A stretch of 64,000 bases of DNA from Nocardioides alkalitolerans (GTDB taxonomy: Bacteria; Actinomycetota; Actinomycetes; Propionibacteriales; Nocardioidaceae), in the NCBI GenBank assembly GCA_038184435.1, contig CP116227.1:992001-1056000 (forward strand), given 5' to 3'. The position numbers and the translations under genes were made by a program. Below, piece by piece: positions 37,922-46,823 of the stretch; the first letter of the stretch is position 1, and each line of letters begins with the position of its first letter. A model generated the notes under the pieces. It saw nothing but the letters and a program-made list of their open reading frames with translations, was not told the origin of the DNA and searched no databases.

Positions 37922-38371
37922 TCAATCTCGTTGCCCACCCACGTCCGTCGCCCGATCCCACGTCGACATGACGATCAAGGTCTTCGTCCCCGCCACCAAC
38001 CCCGTCCGCCGGATGGCATTCACCACGCTCTGCAGGTGCTCCACGCTCCTCACCCGGAACCGCAGCAACCCATCGGGATCACCCGAGATCGTGAAGAACT
38101 GCTGCACCTCGGGCACCTGCCGCGCGATCTCCTCGATCTCGCGCGTGTCCGTCTGACCCGTCAGTCGGATCTCCGTGAACGCATCGATCTCGCCGACCGC
38201 ACCGTCGGCGACGATCGCCGTGTAGCCCTTGATGACCCCGCTCGCCTCCATCCGCGCGATCCGTCGCGCGACCGGGGCAGCAGACAGTCCCACCCGCTGC
38301 GCGATCTCGCTGGTGGGCATCCGCGCGTTGGCACGGAGCAGGTCGAGGATCTCGCGGTCGAGGTCGTCCAT
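37922..38371 (-). CDS. Lrp/AsnC family transcriptional regulator (probable Bkd regulator)
   Basis: 149 residues from ATG at 38371. N-terminal helix-turn-helix MDDLDREILDLLRANARMPTSEIAQRVGLSAAPVARRI in outline; C-terminal RAM/AsnC ligand domain (AFTEIRLTGQTDTREIEEIARQVPEV, ISGDPDGLLRFRV). It is divergent from the branched-chain oxoacid dehydrogenase operon, the common arrangement of BkdR-type regulators that respond to leucine, isoleucine or valine. Three TTGCGC-type half sites lie in the 168-bp gap. Confidence 0.92.
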   Translation of the reverse strand: MDDLDREILDLLRANARMPTSEIAQRVGLSAAPVARRIARMEASGVIKGYTAIVADGAVGEIDAFTEIRLTGQTDTREIEEIARQVPEVQQFFTISGDPDGLLRFRVRSVEHLQSVVNAIRRTGLVAGTKTLIVMSTWDRATDVGGQRD

Positions 38372-38395
38372 CGCTGCAAGCTCGCTTCCCAGTAG

Positions 38396-38484
38396 TTGCG
38401 CCGGACGCTCAGAACGAGCGCAAAGAGCGCATGGATACGGAACAAGAAGGCGATCCTCGCACGACTAGAGCGTGTTCGTTGCGC
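38396..38484. promoter_or_regulatory. TTGCGC half-site cluster between Lrp-type gene and bkd operon
   Basis: TTGCGC at 38396-38401, its inverse GCGCAA at 38418-38423 (22 bp centre to centre) and TTGCGC again at 38479-38484. Candidate binding sites for the adjacent AsnC/Lrp regulator; inferred from position and symmetry. Confidence 0.4.
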
Positions 38485-38539
38485 GTGGTTCGCGTCACCC
38501 GCCAGGCTCCTGCGCACACCCGGAGATGAAGGAGGCCCC

Positions 38540-39565
38540 GTGGAGCCGACCCTGGACCTGCGCGCGGCACTGCGCGACATGATCCTGGCGCGACGCGTCG
38601 ACACCGAGGCGATCGCCCTGCAGCGGCAGGGCGAGCTCGGCCTGTGGCCGTCGATGCTCGGACAGGAAGGCGCCCAGGTCGGTGCCGGCTCGGCGCTCCG
38701 GCCGCGGGACGTCGTCTTCCCGACGTACCGCGAGCACGCCGTCGCCTGGTGCTTCGGCGTGGACCCGGTGCAGCTGCTCGGCCTCTTCCGCGGCACGACG
38801 ATGGGCGGGTGGGACCCGGCCGAGCGCGGCTTCCAGCTCTACACGCTCGTCATCGGGGCGCAGACGCTGCACGCGGTCGGCTACGCCATGGGCATCGTGC
38901 GCGACGGGGACGTCGGCACCGGCGACCCGGACCGGGACCGCGCCGTACTCGTCTTCCTCGGCGACGGCGCCCTCAGCGAGGGGGAGACGAACGAGGCGTT
39001 CGTGTGGGCCGCCGCCCAGAACCTGCCGGTCGTCTTCTTCTGCCAGAACAACCAGTGGGCCATCTCGGCGCCGTTCAGCGTGCAGAGCCGCGTACCGGCC
39101 GCCCAGCGCGCCTCCGGCTTCGGCTTCCCCGGCGTGCAGGTCGACGGCAACGACGTCGCCGCCTGCCACGCCGCCACCGAGCAGGCCCTCGCCCAGGCCC
39201 GCGCCGGCGGGGGACCGACCCTCATCGAGGCCGTCACCTACCGCCGCAACCCGCACACCACGTCGGACGACGACCTGCGCTACCGCGACGCCGCCGAGAA
39301 CGACCACTGGCGCGACCTCGACCCCGTCGACCGGCTCCGCACCGCGCTCCTCGCGAGCGGCGAGATCGACGACGCCTTCCTCGCGGACGTCGCCGCCGAG
39401 GAGCAGGAGCTCGCCGAGCGCTTGCGCACCGGCTGCCGCGCGCTCCCGGTACCGGCCCACGACGACCCGTTCCTGCACACGCTCCACACGATGACGCCCG
39501 AGCTCGCCCGGCAGCGCGAGGAGCACCTCGCGTTCGTGGCGGCCGGCGAGGAGGGCCCGGCATGA
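38540..39565 (+). CDS. bkdA: Branched-chain 2-oxoacid dehydrogenase E1 alpha subunit
   Basis: 341 residues from GTG at 38540 with Shine-Dalgarno GAAGGAGG. The thiamine-diphosphate motif is LGDGALSEGETNEAFVWAA followed by NLPVVFFCQNNQWAIS; the phosphorylation-loop region reads YRRNPHTTSDD. The protein decarboxylates 2-oxo acids and passes the acyl group to E2. Pyruvate dehydrogenase E1 alpha is very similar, but the Lrp-type regulator next door and the E1 beta/E2 style favour branched-chain substrates. Stop overlaps the E1 beta start (ATGA). Confidence 0.88.
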   Translation: MEPTLDLRAALRDMILARRVDTEAIALQRQGELGLWPSMLGQEGAQVGAGSALRPRDVVFPTYREHAVAWCFGVDPVQLLGLFRGTTMGGWDPAERGFQLYTLVIGAQTLHAVGYAMGIVRDGDVGTGDPDRDRAVLVFLGDGALSEGETNEAFVWAAAQNLPVVFFCQNNQWAISAPFSVQSRVPAAQRASGFGFPGVQVDGNDVAACHAATEQALAQARAGGGPTLIEAVTYRRNPHTTSDDDLRYRDAAENDHWRDLDPVDRLRTALLASGEIDDAFLADVAAEEQELAERLRTGCRALPVPAHDDPFLHTLHTMTPELARQREEHLAFVAAGEEGPA

Positions 39566-40566
39566 GCACGACCACGACCACGACCTCCATGACGGCGATG
39601 GCCCACGCCCTCAACCAGGCCCTGCGCGACGAGCTCGACACCGACGCGAAGGTGCTCCTCGTCGGCGAGGACATCGGCGAGCTCGGCGGCGTCTTCCGCG
39701 TCACCGACGGCCTCGCGAAGGACTTCGGCCCCACCCGCGTCGTGACGTCCCCCCTCGGCGAGGCCGGCATCGTCGGTAGCGCGATCGGACTCGCGATGGC
39801 CGGCTACCGCCCCGTCGTCGAGATCCAGTTCGACGGCTTCGTCTTCCCGGCGATGAACCAGATCGTCACGCAGCTCGCCAAATACCGGCACCGCTCCGAG
39901 GGCCGCGTCAGCCTCCCCGTCGTCGTCCGCATCCCCGTCGGCGGCGGCATCGGCGCCATCGAGCACCACAGCGAGTCGCCCGAGGCCTACTTCGCGCACA
40001 CGCCCGGCCTCCGCGTCGTGTGCCCGTCCACCCCGCAGGAGGCCTACACCCTCATGCGCGCCGCCATCCGCTGCGAGGACCCCGTCATCTTCCTCGAGCC
40101 CAAGAAGGCTTACTGGAGCAAGGGGCCCGTCGACCGTGCCGCCGGCGCCGCTTCCCGCGAGCAGCTCGACCGCGCCCGCGTGGCCCGCGAGGGCGACGCG
40201 CTGACGATCGCGACGTACGGCGCCCTCACGGCCACCGCGCTCAAGGCCGCCGACGAGCTCGCCGCCGAGGGCACCGAGGTGGAGGTCATCGACCTCCGCA
40301 CGATCGCGCCGCTCGACCACGAGACCGTCGTTGCTTCCGTGCGCCGTACCGGCCGTCTCGTCATCGCGCACGAGGCCTCCCAGTCCGGAGGCATCGGCGG
40401 CGAGCTCGCCGCCCGCGTGCAGCGCGACGCCTTCTTCGAGCTCGAGGCGCCGGTGCTCCGGGTCACGGGCTACGACACGCCGTACCCCGCCAGCCGCCTC
40501 GAGGAGGAGTGGCTCCCGGGCCTCGACCGCCTGCTCGACGCCTGCGACGCCAGCCTCGCCTACTGA
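39562..40566 (+). CDS. bkdB: Branched-chain 2-oxoacid dehydrogenase E1 beta subunit
   Basis: 334 residues from ATG at 39562. Transketolase-like pyrimidine-binding domain with GEDIGELGGVFRVTDGLAKDFG in outline, the catalytic region PVGGGIGAIEHHSESPEAYFAHTPG, and the C-terminal transketolase domain (HEASQSGGIGGELAARV). A run of Thr codons (STTTTTT) sits at the N-terminus. With E1 alpha it forms the heterotetramer that uses thiamine diphosphate. Confidence 0.92.
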   Translation: MSTTTTTTSMTAMAHALNQALRDELDTDAKVLLVGEDIGELGGVFRVTDGLAKDFGPTRVVTSPLGEAGIVGSAIGLAMAGYRPVVEIQFDGFVFPAMNQIVTQLAKYRHRSEGRVSLPVVVRIPVGGGIGAIEHHSESPEAYFAHTPGLRVVCPSTPQEAYTLMRAAIRCEDPVIFLEPKKAYWSKGPVDRAAGAASREQLDRARVAREGDALTIATYGALTATALKAADELAAEGTEVEVIDLRTIAPLDHETVVASVRRTGRLVIAHEASQSGGIGGELAARVQRDAFFELEAPVLRVTGYDTPYPASRLEEEWLPGLDRLLDACDASLAY

Positions 40567-40581
40567 CCCGTGGGAGACACC

Positions 40582-41877
40582 GTGACCACCGCCCAGCAGT
40601 TCCGCCTCCCCGACGTCGGCGAGGGCCTCACCGAGGCCGAGGTCGTCACCTGGCACGTCGCCGTCGGCGACACCGTCGAGGTCAACCAGACGCTCGTCGA
40701 CATCGAGACCGCGAAGTCCGTCGTCGAGCTGCCGTCGCCCTTCGCCGGCCAGGTGCTCGCGCTCCTCGTGCCCGAGGGGCAGACCGTCGACGTCGGCACG
40801 CCGATCATCGAGATCGGTACGCCGCAGGCCGCGCCCAACCCCGAGCCCGAACCCGAGCCGGCGGAGGACGAGCCCAAGCTCCTCGTCGGGTACGGCGCGC
40901 GCGAGGCCACCACGAGCCGCCGGCGCCGCGGGGGAGCGCGCCCGGCCGCGGCCGCGGCGACGGCGGTGGCCGACAAGCCCCGCGCCAAGCCGCCCGTCCG
41001 CAAGCTCGCCCAGGTGCTGGGCGTCGACCTCGCGTCACTCACCCCGAGCGGCCCCGACGGGATCGTCTTGCGCACCGACGTGCTGGCGGCGGCCCCGAAA
41101 CCGGAGCCGACGCCCGCACCGACCCCGACCGAGGCTCCCGAGACGACGCCGGCCGAGCCCTCGCCGTACGGCGTCGAGACCCGCATCCCCGTCAAGGGCG
41201 TGCGGAAGCAGACGGCGGCGGCGATGGTGGCCTCGGCGTTCACCGCGCCGCACGTCACCGAGTTCGTGACGGTCGACGTCACCGCCACCCTCGAGCTGCG
41301 TGAGCGGGTGCTCGCCCGCCGCGAGTTCCGCGACGTGCGCGCGACGCCGCTGGCGTTCGTGGCGCGGGCCTACCTGCACGCGCTGCGGCGTACGCCGATG
41401 GCGTGCGCCCGCTGGGACGACGCCGCGCAGGAGATCGTGGTGCCCGGCCAGACCAACCTCGGCATCGCCGCGGCCACCCCGCGGGGGCTCGTCGTGCCCA
41501 ACGTGAAGGCCGCCGACCGCCTGGACCTGCGGGACCTGGCGCTCGCCATCGACGACCTCGCGCAGACCGCGCGGGCCGGGCGCACCACGCCCGAGTCGAT
41601 GGCCCACGGCACGACCACCATCACCAACGTCGGCGTCTTCGGGGTCGATAGCGGCACACCGATCCTGAACCCGGGGGAGACCGCGATCCTCGCGGTCGGA
41701 GCGATCCGCCGTACCCCGTGGGTCGTCGGCGAGGGCGCCGACGAGCGCATCGAGCCGCGCTCGGTGCTGCAGCTCGCGCTGTCCTTCGACCACCGCGTGC
41801 TCGACGGGGCCGAGGGGTCCCGCGTGCTCGCCGACACCGCCGCGATCCTGCGCGACCCCACGGAGGCGTTCCTGTGA
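40582..41877 (+). CDS. bkdC: Dihydrolipoyl acyltransferase E2 of 2-oxoacid dehydrogenase
   Basis: 431 residues using GTG at 40582 (GGGAGA 5-10 nt upstream); an in-frame GTG at 40570 is the alternative. Residues 1-78 are a single lipoyl domain with DIETAKSVVELPS (lipoyl Lys), then a linker with Pro/Glu repeats (PNPEPEPEPAEDEP), a peripheral-subunit-binding domain (VRKLAQVLGVDLASL), a second Pro-rich linker and the catalytic domain ending in SFDHRVLDGAEGSR with the active His and Asp. It moves the acyl group from lipoate to CoA. Confidence 0.92.
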   Translation: MTTAQQFRLPDVGEGLTEAEVVTWHVAVGDTVEVNQTLVDIETAKSVVELPSPFAGQVLALLVPEGQTVDVGTPIIEIGTPQAAPNPEPEPEPAEDEPKLLVGYGAREATTSRRRRGGARPAAAAATAVADKPRAKPPVRKLAQVLGVDLASLTPSGPDGIVLRTDVLAAAPKPEPTPAPTPTEAPETTPAEPSPYGVETRIPVKGVRKQTAAAMVASAFTAPHVTEFVTVDVTATLELRERVLARREFRDVRATPLAFVARAYLHALRRTPMACARWDDAAQEIVVPGQTNLGIAAATPRGLVVPNVKAADRLDLRDLALAIDDLAQTARAGRTTPESMAHGTTTITNVGVFGVDSGTPILNPGETAILAVGAIRRTPWVVGEGADERIEPRSVLQLALSFDHRVLDGAEGSRVLADTAAILRDPTEAFL

Positions 41878-43277
41878 GCGAGACCGATCACTACGACGTC
41901 GTCGTCATCGGTGCCGGCCCGGGCGGGTACGTCGCCGCGGTCCGCGCCGCGCAGCTCGGCCGCACCGTCGCGGTCGTCGAGGAGCGGTTCTGGGGCGGGG
42001 TCTGCCTCAACGTGGGCTGCATCCCGTCGAAGGCGCTGCTGCGCAACGCGGAGCTCGCCAGCCTCTGGCGGGACCGGGCGGACGACTTCGGGATCGTCGG
42101 CGAGGCGCGGTTCGACTACGGCCGAGCGCACGCGCGGAGCCGCGAGGTCGCGGACGGCCGGGCGGCGGGGATCCACTACCTGATGCGCAAGAACAAGGTG
42201 ACTGAGATCGACGGGCGGGCGCGGTTCACCGGCACCCGTGAGATCGCCGTGACGGCCGCCGACGGCAGCACGCGCGCGGTCACCTTCACCGACGCGATCG
42301 TCGCCACCGGCGCACGTCCGCGGATGCTCCCCGGCGTCACCGCGTCGGCCAACGTCGTGACCTACGAGGAGGTCGTGCTCGACACGACCCTGCCGCGCAG
42401 CATCGGCATCGTGGGCGCCGGCGCGATCGGCATGGAGATGGCCTACGTGCTGCAGGCGTACGGCGTGGCGGTGACCCTGCTGGAGTACGCCGACCGCGTG
42501 CTGCCCGCCGAGGACGTCGACGTCTCGAGCGCGATGGCCAAGGCCTACCGCGGGCTCGGGGTGACCGTCCGCACCGGTGTGCGCGTGGGGTCGGTGACGG
42601 ACCGCGGTGACGACGTGGAGGTCGCGTGGACCGGCGCGGACGACGCACCGGCCCAGGAGACCTTCGACCGCGTCCTCGTCGCGACCGGCTTCGTCCCGAA
42701 CTCCGAGGACCTCGGCCTCGACGCGGCCGGTGTGGTCGTCGACGAGCGCGGCGCGATCACCGTCGACGCCCGGATGCGCACGAACGTGCCGGGCATCTAC
42801 GCGATCGGCGACGTGACGCTCCAGCTGCAGCTCGCCCACGTCGCCGAGGCCATGGCCGTCGTGGCGGCGGAGACGCTGGCCGGGGCGATCACGATGGAGC
42901 TGGGCGACCTGCGGATGATGCCGCGCGCCACCTTCTGCCAGCCCCAGGTCGCGAGCTTCGGCCTCACCGAGGCCCAGGCGCGCGCCGAGCACGGCGAGAT
43001 CCGCGTCGCCAAGTTCCCCTTCACCGCGAACGGCAAGGCGCACGGCCTCGGCGAGCCCGTCGGCTTCGTCAAGGTGCTCGCCGACGCTCACGGCGCGCTG
43101 CTCGGCGGCCACCTCGTCGGCCCGGACGTCGCCGAGCTGCTGCCCGAGCTGACGCTGGCGCAGAAGTGGGACCTCGGGTCGTTCGAGCTGTCCCGCAACG
43201 TGCACCTGCACCCCACCCTCGGGGAGGCGCTGCAGGAGGTCTTCCACGGCCTCGAGGGCCACATGATCAACCTGTGA
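41874..43277 (+). CDS. lpdA: Dihydrolipoyl dehydrogenase (E3)
   Basis: 467 residues from GTG at 41874, overlapping the E2 stop (GTGA). FAD motif VIGAGPGGYVAA, redox disulfide GGVCLNVGCIPSKALLR, NAD motif IVGAGAIGMEMAYVL, second FAD motif YAIGDVT, and the active His/Glu near the C-terminus (NVHLHPTLGEALQE). It reoxidises dihydrolipoate of the complex with NAD. Its presence makes the operon a self-sufficient four-component complex. Convergent with the lipase-like gene, with no gap between stops. Confidence 0.93.
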   Translation: MSETDHYDVVVIGAGPGGYVAAVRAAQLGRTVAVVEERFWGGVCLNVGCIPSKALLRNAELASLWRDRADDFGIVGEARFDYGRAHARSREVADGRAAGIHYLMRKNKVTEIDGRARFTGTREIAVTAADGSTRAVTFTDAIVATGARPRMLPGVTASANVVTYEEVVLDTTLPRSIGIVGAGAIGMEMAYVLQAYGVAVTLLEYADRVLPAEDVDVSSAMAKAYRGLGVTVRTGVRVGSVTDRGDDVEVAWTGADDAPAQETFDRVLVATGFVPNSEDLGLDAAGVVVDERGAITVDARMRTNVPGIYAIGDVTLQLQLAHVAEAMAVVAAETLAGAITMELGDLRMMPRATFCQPQVASFGLTEAQARAEHGEIRVAKFPFTANGKAHGLGEPVGFVKVLADAHGALLGGHLVGPDVAELLPELTLAQKWDLGSFELSRNVHLHPTLGEALQEVFHGLEGHMINL

Positions 43278-44246
43278 TCAGCCGCCGGTCGCGAGGCGTC
43301 GCAGTGCGCCGTACCGCGCGGTGAGCACCTGCTGGGAGACCCGCGCCTGCGGCACGGCGATCTCGAAGGCGTGCACGCAGCCCGGCACGACGTGCAGCTC
43401 GAGCGGCACGCCCGCGGCCGAGAGCCGCGCGGCGAAGGTGAGGATCTCGGCGCGGAAGAGGTCGAGGTCGCCGGTGTCGAGGTACGTCGGCGGCAGGCCC
43501 GCGAGGTCGGCGGCGCGCGCGGGGGCGACGTAGCCGTCCGGGCCCGCCTCCGCCCCGCCGAGCACGGCGTCCCAGGCGACCGCGTTGGCCTCCGGGGTCC
43601 AGGTGGCAAGGCCCTCCAGGTGCGGCTCTGCTGTGCGGGTGCGGTCGTCGAGCATCGGGTAGGGCAGCACGAGCCCGGCCAGCGGCGGCCGACCCCGGTC
43701 GCGCCACGCGAGCGCCGCGGCCACGGCGATCCCACCGCCGCCCGAGTCGCCCATGAGACCGACGGCCGCGGGGTCGATCCCGAGCGCATCGGCGTGCGCG
43801 AGCGTCCAGTCGAGCGCGGCGATCGTGTCGTCGAGCGCGGCGGGCGCCGGGTGCTCGGGCGCGAGCCGGTAGTCGACGGCGAGCAGCGGGACGCCCGACT
43901 CCGCGGCGTACCGGGCGAGCAGCGGTCCGTAGTCGTCCACGCTCGCGCAGACCATGCCGCCGCCGTGCACGTAGATCGCGGCGGCGGTGCGCCCGTCGAG
44001 GCGCAGCGCCGGCTCCGGGGGAGTGAACCGTCGCACCAGCAGCGTGCTGCCGTCGGCGCGCTCGACGAGGTGGTCGTCGACCGTCACGTCCGGCTGCGCC
44101 GGAACGAGGCTGCCGTAGTAAGGGAAGGTGAGCGCGGTCTGCGCACGCAGCGACGCGATGTCGACCCGCTCCGGCGGCGTCGCACCGATCGCCTGCACCG
44201 CAGCCACGAGTCCGGCGAGGACCTCGGGGTCGAGGCGGGCGCTCAC
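43278..44246 (-). CDS. Alpha/beta hydrolase, hormone-sensitive-lipase family esterase
   Basis: 322 residues from GTG at 44246, overlapping the upstream hydrolase stop by 4 bp. The HSL signature is complete: YVHGGGMVCAS oxyanion hole, VDYRLAPEHPAPAALDD, nucleophile GDSGGGG, acid in LDTGDLDLF and His in CVHAFE. Such cytoplasmic esterases cleave short acyl esters. It forms a two-gene unit with the hydrolase at 44243-45085; both may act on one exogenous ester. Confidence 0.92.
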   Translation of the reverse strand: MSARLDPEVLAGLVAAVQAIGATPPERVDIASLRAQTALTFPYYGSLVPAQPDVTVDDHLVERADGSTLLVRRFTPPEPALRLDGRTAAAIYVHGGGMVCASVDDYGPLLARYAAESGVPLLAVDYRLAPEHPAPAALDDTIAALDWTLAHADALGIDPAAVGLMGDSGGGGIAVAAALAWRDRGRPPLAGLVLPYPMLDDRTRTAEPHLEGLATWTPEANAVAWDAVLGGAEAGPDGYVAPARAADLAGLPPTYLDTGDLDLFRAEILTFAARLSAAGVPLELHVVPGCVHAFEIAVPQARVSQQVLTARYGALRRLATGG

Positions 44247-45085
44247 GCGAGCTCCGCGAGGAAGGCGAGGAGGCCCGCGTTGAAGGCGTCGGGCTGGTCG
44301 AAGTTGGCGGCGTGGCCGCAGTCGTCGAGCACGAGCGCGCGTCCCCGGGGTGCCAACGACGCGATCGCACCGGCGTGCTCCGCGGGCCAGTACTGGCTGT
44401 CCGCCCCGGCCACCGCCAGCACCGGCACCCCGGTGCGGGCGACGACGTCGCGCCAGTCGGCGAGCGCGTGGTCCTGCAGCAGCGGCAGCGTGACCGGGTG
44501 CAGGCCCGGCATGAGCCGACCGATGGCCTCCGTCGGGTCGCCGCCGAGGCGCGCGGCGAGCACCTGGAGCGTCGCGAACGTCCGCTCCGGGCCGGCACCG
44601 CGGCCGGTCGCGGGGATCGACTCGGCGAAATACGTCGCGGCGTTGCTCCGGTCGTACCCGTAGAACCCGAGGTCCCACCCGTCGCCGTTGAGCATCCGCG
44701 GGGTCTGGTCCACGCTCACCACGCCGCGCACCCGGGAGTCGCCGTGCAGGTCGAGGTACGCCCAGATCGTGCTCGCGCCCTGCGAGCCGCCCACCAGCAC
44801 GACGTCGGTCACGTCGAGCTGCTCGAGCGCCTCGTGCAGGTCCTGGCCGTGGCGGCCCATCCGCTGCCCGTGTTCCGGGAAGTCCGATCGCCCGTGGTTG
44901 CGGCGGTCGAGGCTGATCGCGCGATGGCCCGCCGCCACGAGCGCGTCGACCTGGAGCGCCCACGTCTCCGCCGACGCCATGTAGCCGGCGACGAGCACCA
45001 TCGTGAGCCCGTCCGGCGCACTCGCCGGTCCGGTGTCGGTGTGGTGCAGGTGCACCCCGTCGGACGTGCGGATGGTGGTGGTCAC
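44243..45085 (-). CDS. Alpha/beta hydrolase (non-heme peroxidase/esterase-like)
   Basis: 280 residues from GTG at 45085 with Shine-Dalgarno AGGAGGA. The nucleophile elbow is VGGSQGAS, the strand after it LDRRNHGRSD; the His is in DDCGHAANFDQPDAF, typical of alpha/beta hydrolase_1 enzymes. The region SVDQTPRMLNGDGWDLGFYGYD resembles arylesterase/chloroperoxidase-type members. Located downstream of the terminator at 45125-45158, so it is a separate unit from the ABC importer. Substrate unknown. Confidence 0.87.
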   Translation of the reverse strand: MTTTIRTSDGVHLHHTDTGPASAPDGLTMVLVAGYMASAETWALQVDALVAAGHRAISLDRRNHGRSDFPEHGQRMGRHGQDLHEALEQLDVTDVVLVGGSQGASTIWAYLDLHGDSRVRGVVSVDQTPRMLNGDGWDLGFYGYDRSNAATYFAESIPATGRGAGPERTFATLQVLAARLGGDPTEAIGRLMPGLHPVTLPLLQDHALADWRDVVARTGVPVLAVAGADSQYWPAEHAGAIASLAPRGRALVLDDCGHAANFDQPDAFNAGLLAFLAELA

Positions 45086-45124
45086 GATTCCTCCTGCGGC
45101 TGGCTGGATCGGTGGGGCTGCGGG

Positions 45125-45158
45125 TCGACCCCGACGGACCGGGGTCCGTCGGGGTCGA
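45125..45158 (-). terminator. Strong hairpin terminator after the peptide ABC importer operon
   Basis: TCGACCCCGACGGAC (45125-45139), CGGG loop, GTCCGTCGGGGTCGA (45144-45158): a perfect 15-bp stem with a tetraloop, 22 bp beyond the stop of the binding protein gene. Confidence 0.8.
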
Positions 45159-45180
45159 GGGGTGGAGCGGGAGCAGCGGG

Positions 45181-46743
45181 TCAGTCCGCCGGCGTCCAGG
45201 AGAGCACGTCGAGCGCACCGGCGTTGCCGACGGTGCCCACGTTGTCGAGCCCGCGGGTGAAGACGTACGACGAGCTCTGGATGACCGGCACGAACCACGC
45301 CTGCTCGGCGACCGCCCGGTTGAGGTCGACCGCGGCCTGCTCGATCTCGTCCTCCGGGGCGACGGCCAGGTCGGCGAACGCGCCCATGACCTCCTCGCCC
45401 TCGCTGGCGAACGGGTTGAGCGGCGAGGCCGGGGACGCGAAGTTCTGGAGCGCGTTGGTGAACATGCTCGTGCCGGCGTTGAAGAACACGCCCGCGTACT
45501 CCTTCGACGCCATGTCGGAGATCAGCTGGTTGATGTCGGCGCCCTCGCTCTTGATCTCCAGCGTCACGCCGACCTCGGCGAGCTGGGAGGCGACAGCCTG
45601 GGCGAGCGTGTCGGTCTGGAAGAGGCTGATCGAGAGGGCGTCGATGGTGAAGCCGTCGGCGTACCCGGCCTCCGCCAGCATCTCCCGCGCCAGCTCCGGG
45701 TCGTACTCGTACATCTCGTCGAGCGCGTCGTCGTGGCCGTCGGTGCCGACCGGAGCGATCTGGGCCGTCGGGGTGTAGTCGCCGCCGAGGGCGGAGGCGA
45801 TCGCCTCGCGGTCGACCGCGTGGTTGAGCGCCTGGCGCACCCGCACGTCGCCGAGGGGCGGGGTGACCTGGCCGCCGCGGTCCATGAGGAACAGCGCCTG
45901 GACGGCACCGGAGCCCTCCGCGACCTCGATGCCGGCGCTCGACCGTGCCTGCTCGACGACCTGGCCGGTCGTGTTCATGTCCGCCTGGATCTGCCCGCTC
46001 TGGAGCGCCTGGAGGGCGGCGTTGGTGTCGGGCAGCACGCGCACGACGACCTCCTCCCACTCGATGGCGTCGGGGTTCCAGTAGTTCTCGTTGGGCACGA
46101 ACGTGTAGTGGTCGCCGTCCACGGTCTGCGCGGTGTCGAGCACGTAGGCGCCCGCGCCGAACGTCTCCGAGGTGAGCTTCTCGGGCTCGGCCAGGCCGGC
46201 GGGGCTGATCACGTTGCCCCAGTTCGACGACTGGCTGAAGACCACCGGGAGGATCGGGTTGGGGGCGTCGAGGAGCACTGACACGGTCTGGTCGTCCTTG
46301 GCCTCCGCGCCGGTGACACCCGTGAGGAAGTGGCTGAGCGGGCCGGGGTTGGCGACGTAGTGGTTGATGGTGTCGACGACGGACTCCACCGTCACGGGCG
46401 TGCCGTCGGCGAACTTCGCGTCCGTCCGGATGGTCATCTCGAACGCCTGGTTGCCCTCGCCGACGTACCCCCAGTCGGTCGCGAGACCGGGGCTGAACGT
46501 GCCGTCGCTGTTCATCCGGATCAGCGGCTCGTAGGAGAGCCACTGCACGATGTTCTGGCCGCCGTTGCCGTTCTTGCCCGGGTCGAGGCTCTGCGGCTTG
46601 AGGGGGAGCGCGATGGTGAGCGTCTCGCCGGCGGAGCCGGTGTCGGCGCCGCCGCCGCAGGCGGTCAGCAGCGTCGAGCCGAGGGCGAGCACCGCCGTGG
46701 CGGCGACGAGGCGCAGGCGGGGACGTCGGGTGCGAGGGGACAT
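45181..46743 (-). CDS. ABC transporter substrate-binding lipoprotein, dipeptide/nickel type (SBP_bac_5)
   Basis: 520 residues from ATG at 46743 with GGAG upstream. Lipoprotein signal peptide with lipobox LLTAC. The mature part shows the family outline: LPLKPQSLDPGKNGNGG, IRTDAKFADGTPVTVESVVDTINHY in outline, and RVRQALNHAVDREAIASALGG, the SBP_bac_5 hallmark. Members bind oligopeptides, opines, nickel or sugars. It is the last gene of the operon permease, permease-ATPase fusion, ATPase, binding protein. Ligand not deducible. Confidence 0.92.
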   Translation of the reverse strand: MSPRTRRPRLRLVAATAVLALGSTLLTACGGGADTGSAGETLTIALPLKPQSLDPGKNGNGGQNIVQWLSYEPLIRMNSDGTFSPGLATDWGYVGEGNQAFEMTIRTDAKFADGTPVTVESVVDTINHYVANPGPLSHFLTGVTGAEAKDDQTVSVLLDAPNPILPVVFSQSSNWGNVISPAGLAEPEKLTSETFGAGAYVLDTAQTVDGDHYTFVPNENYWNPDAIEWEEVVVRVLPDTNAALQALQSGQIQADMNTTGQVVEQARSSAGIEVAEGSGAVQALFLMDRGGQVTPPLGDVRVRQALNHAVDREAIASALGGDYTPTAQIAPVGTDGHDDALDEMYEYDPELAREMLAEAGYADGFTIDALSISLFQTDTLAQAVASQLAEVGVTLEIKSEGADINQLISDMASKEYAGVFFNAGTSMFTNALQNFASPASPLNPFASEGEEVMGAFADLAVAPEDEIEQAAVDLNRAVAEQAWFVPVIQSSSYVFTRGLDNVGTVGNAGALDVLSWTPAD

Positions 46744-46752
46744 GGTCACTCC

Positions 46753-46804
46753 GGGTTCTCGGGCAGGGTTCTGGGGCGGGGTTCTGGGCGGGTTCTCGGG
46801 TGGG
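46753..46804 (-). repeat. Four tandem 12-13-bp repeats in an intergenic gap
   Basis: GGGTTCTCGGGCA, GGGTTCTGGGGCG, GGGTTCTGGGCG and GGGTTCTCGGGTG follow one another between the ATPase and binding-protein genes. On the minus strand this is the leader of the binding-protein gene. Simple-sequence origin is likely; a role in mRNA processing or differential expression is possible. Confidence 0.65.
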
Positions 46805-46823
46805 CCGCGGGTACGGCGGTGGG

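Noticed and set aside
38540..43277. Annotating the operon as pyruvate dehydrogenase
   Set aside because: E1 alpha is ambiguous, but the adjacent Lrp-type regulator, the separate E1 alpha/beta genes and the E2 layout fit the branched-chain complex better. Not excluded.
46753..46804. GGGTTCT repeats as CRISPR or iteron origin
   Set aside because: Units are 12-13 bp and directly joined, with no spacer and no replication gene nearby.
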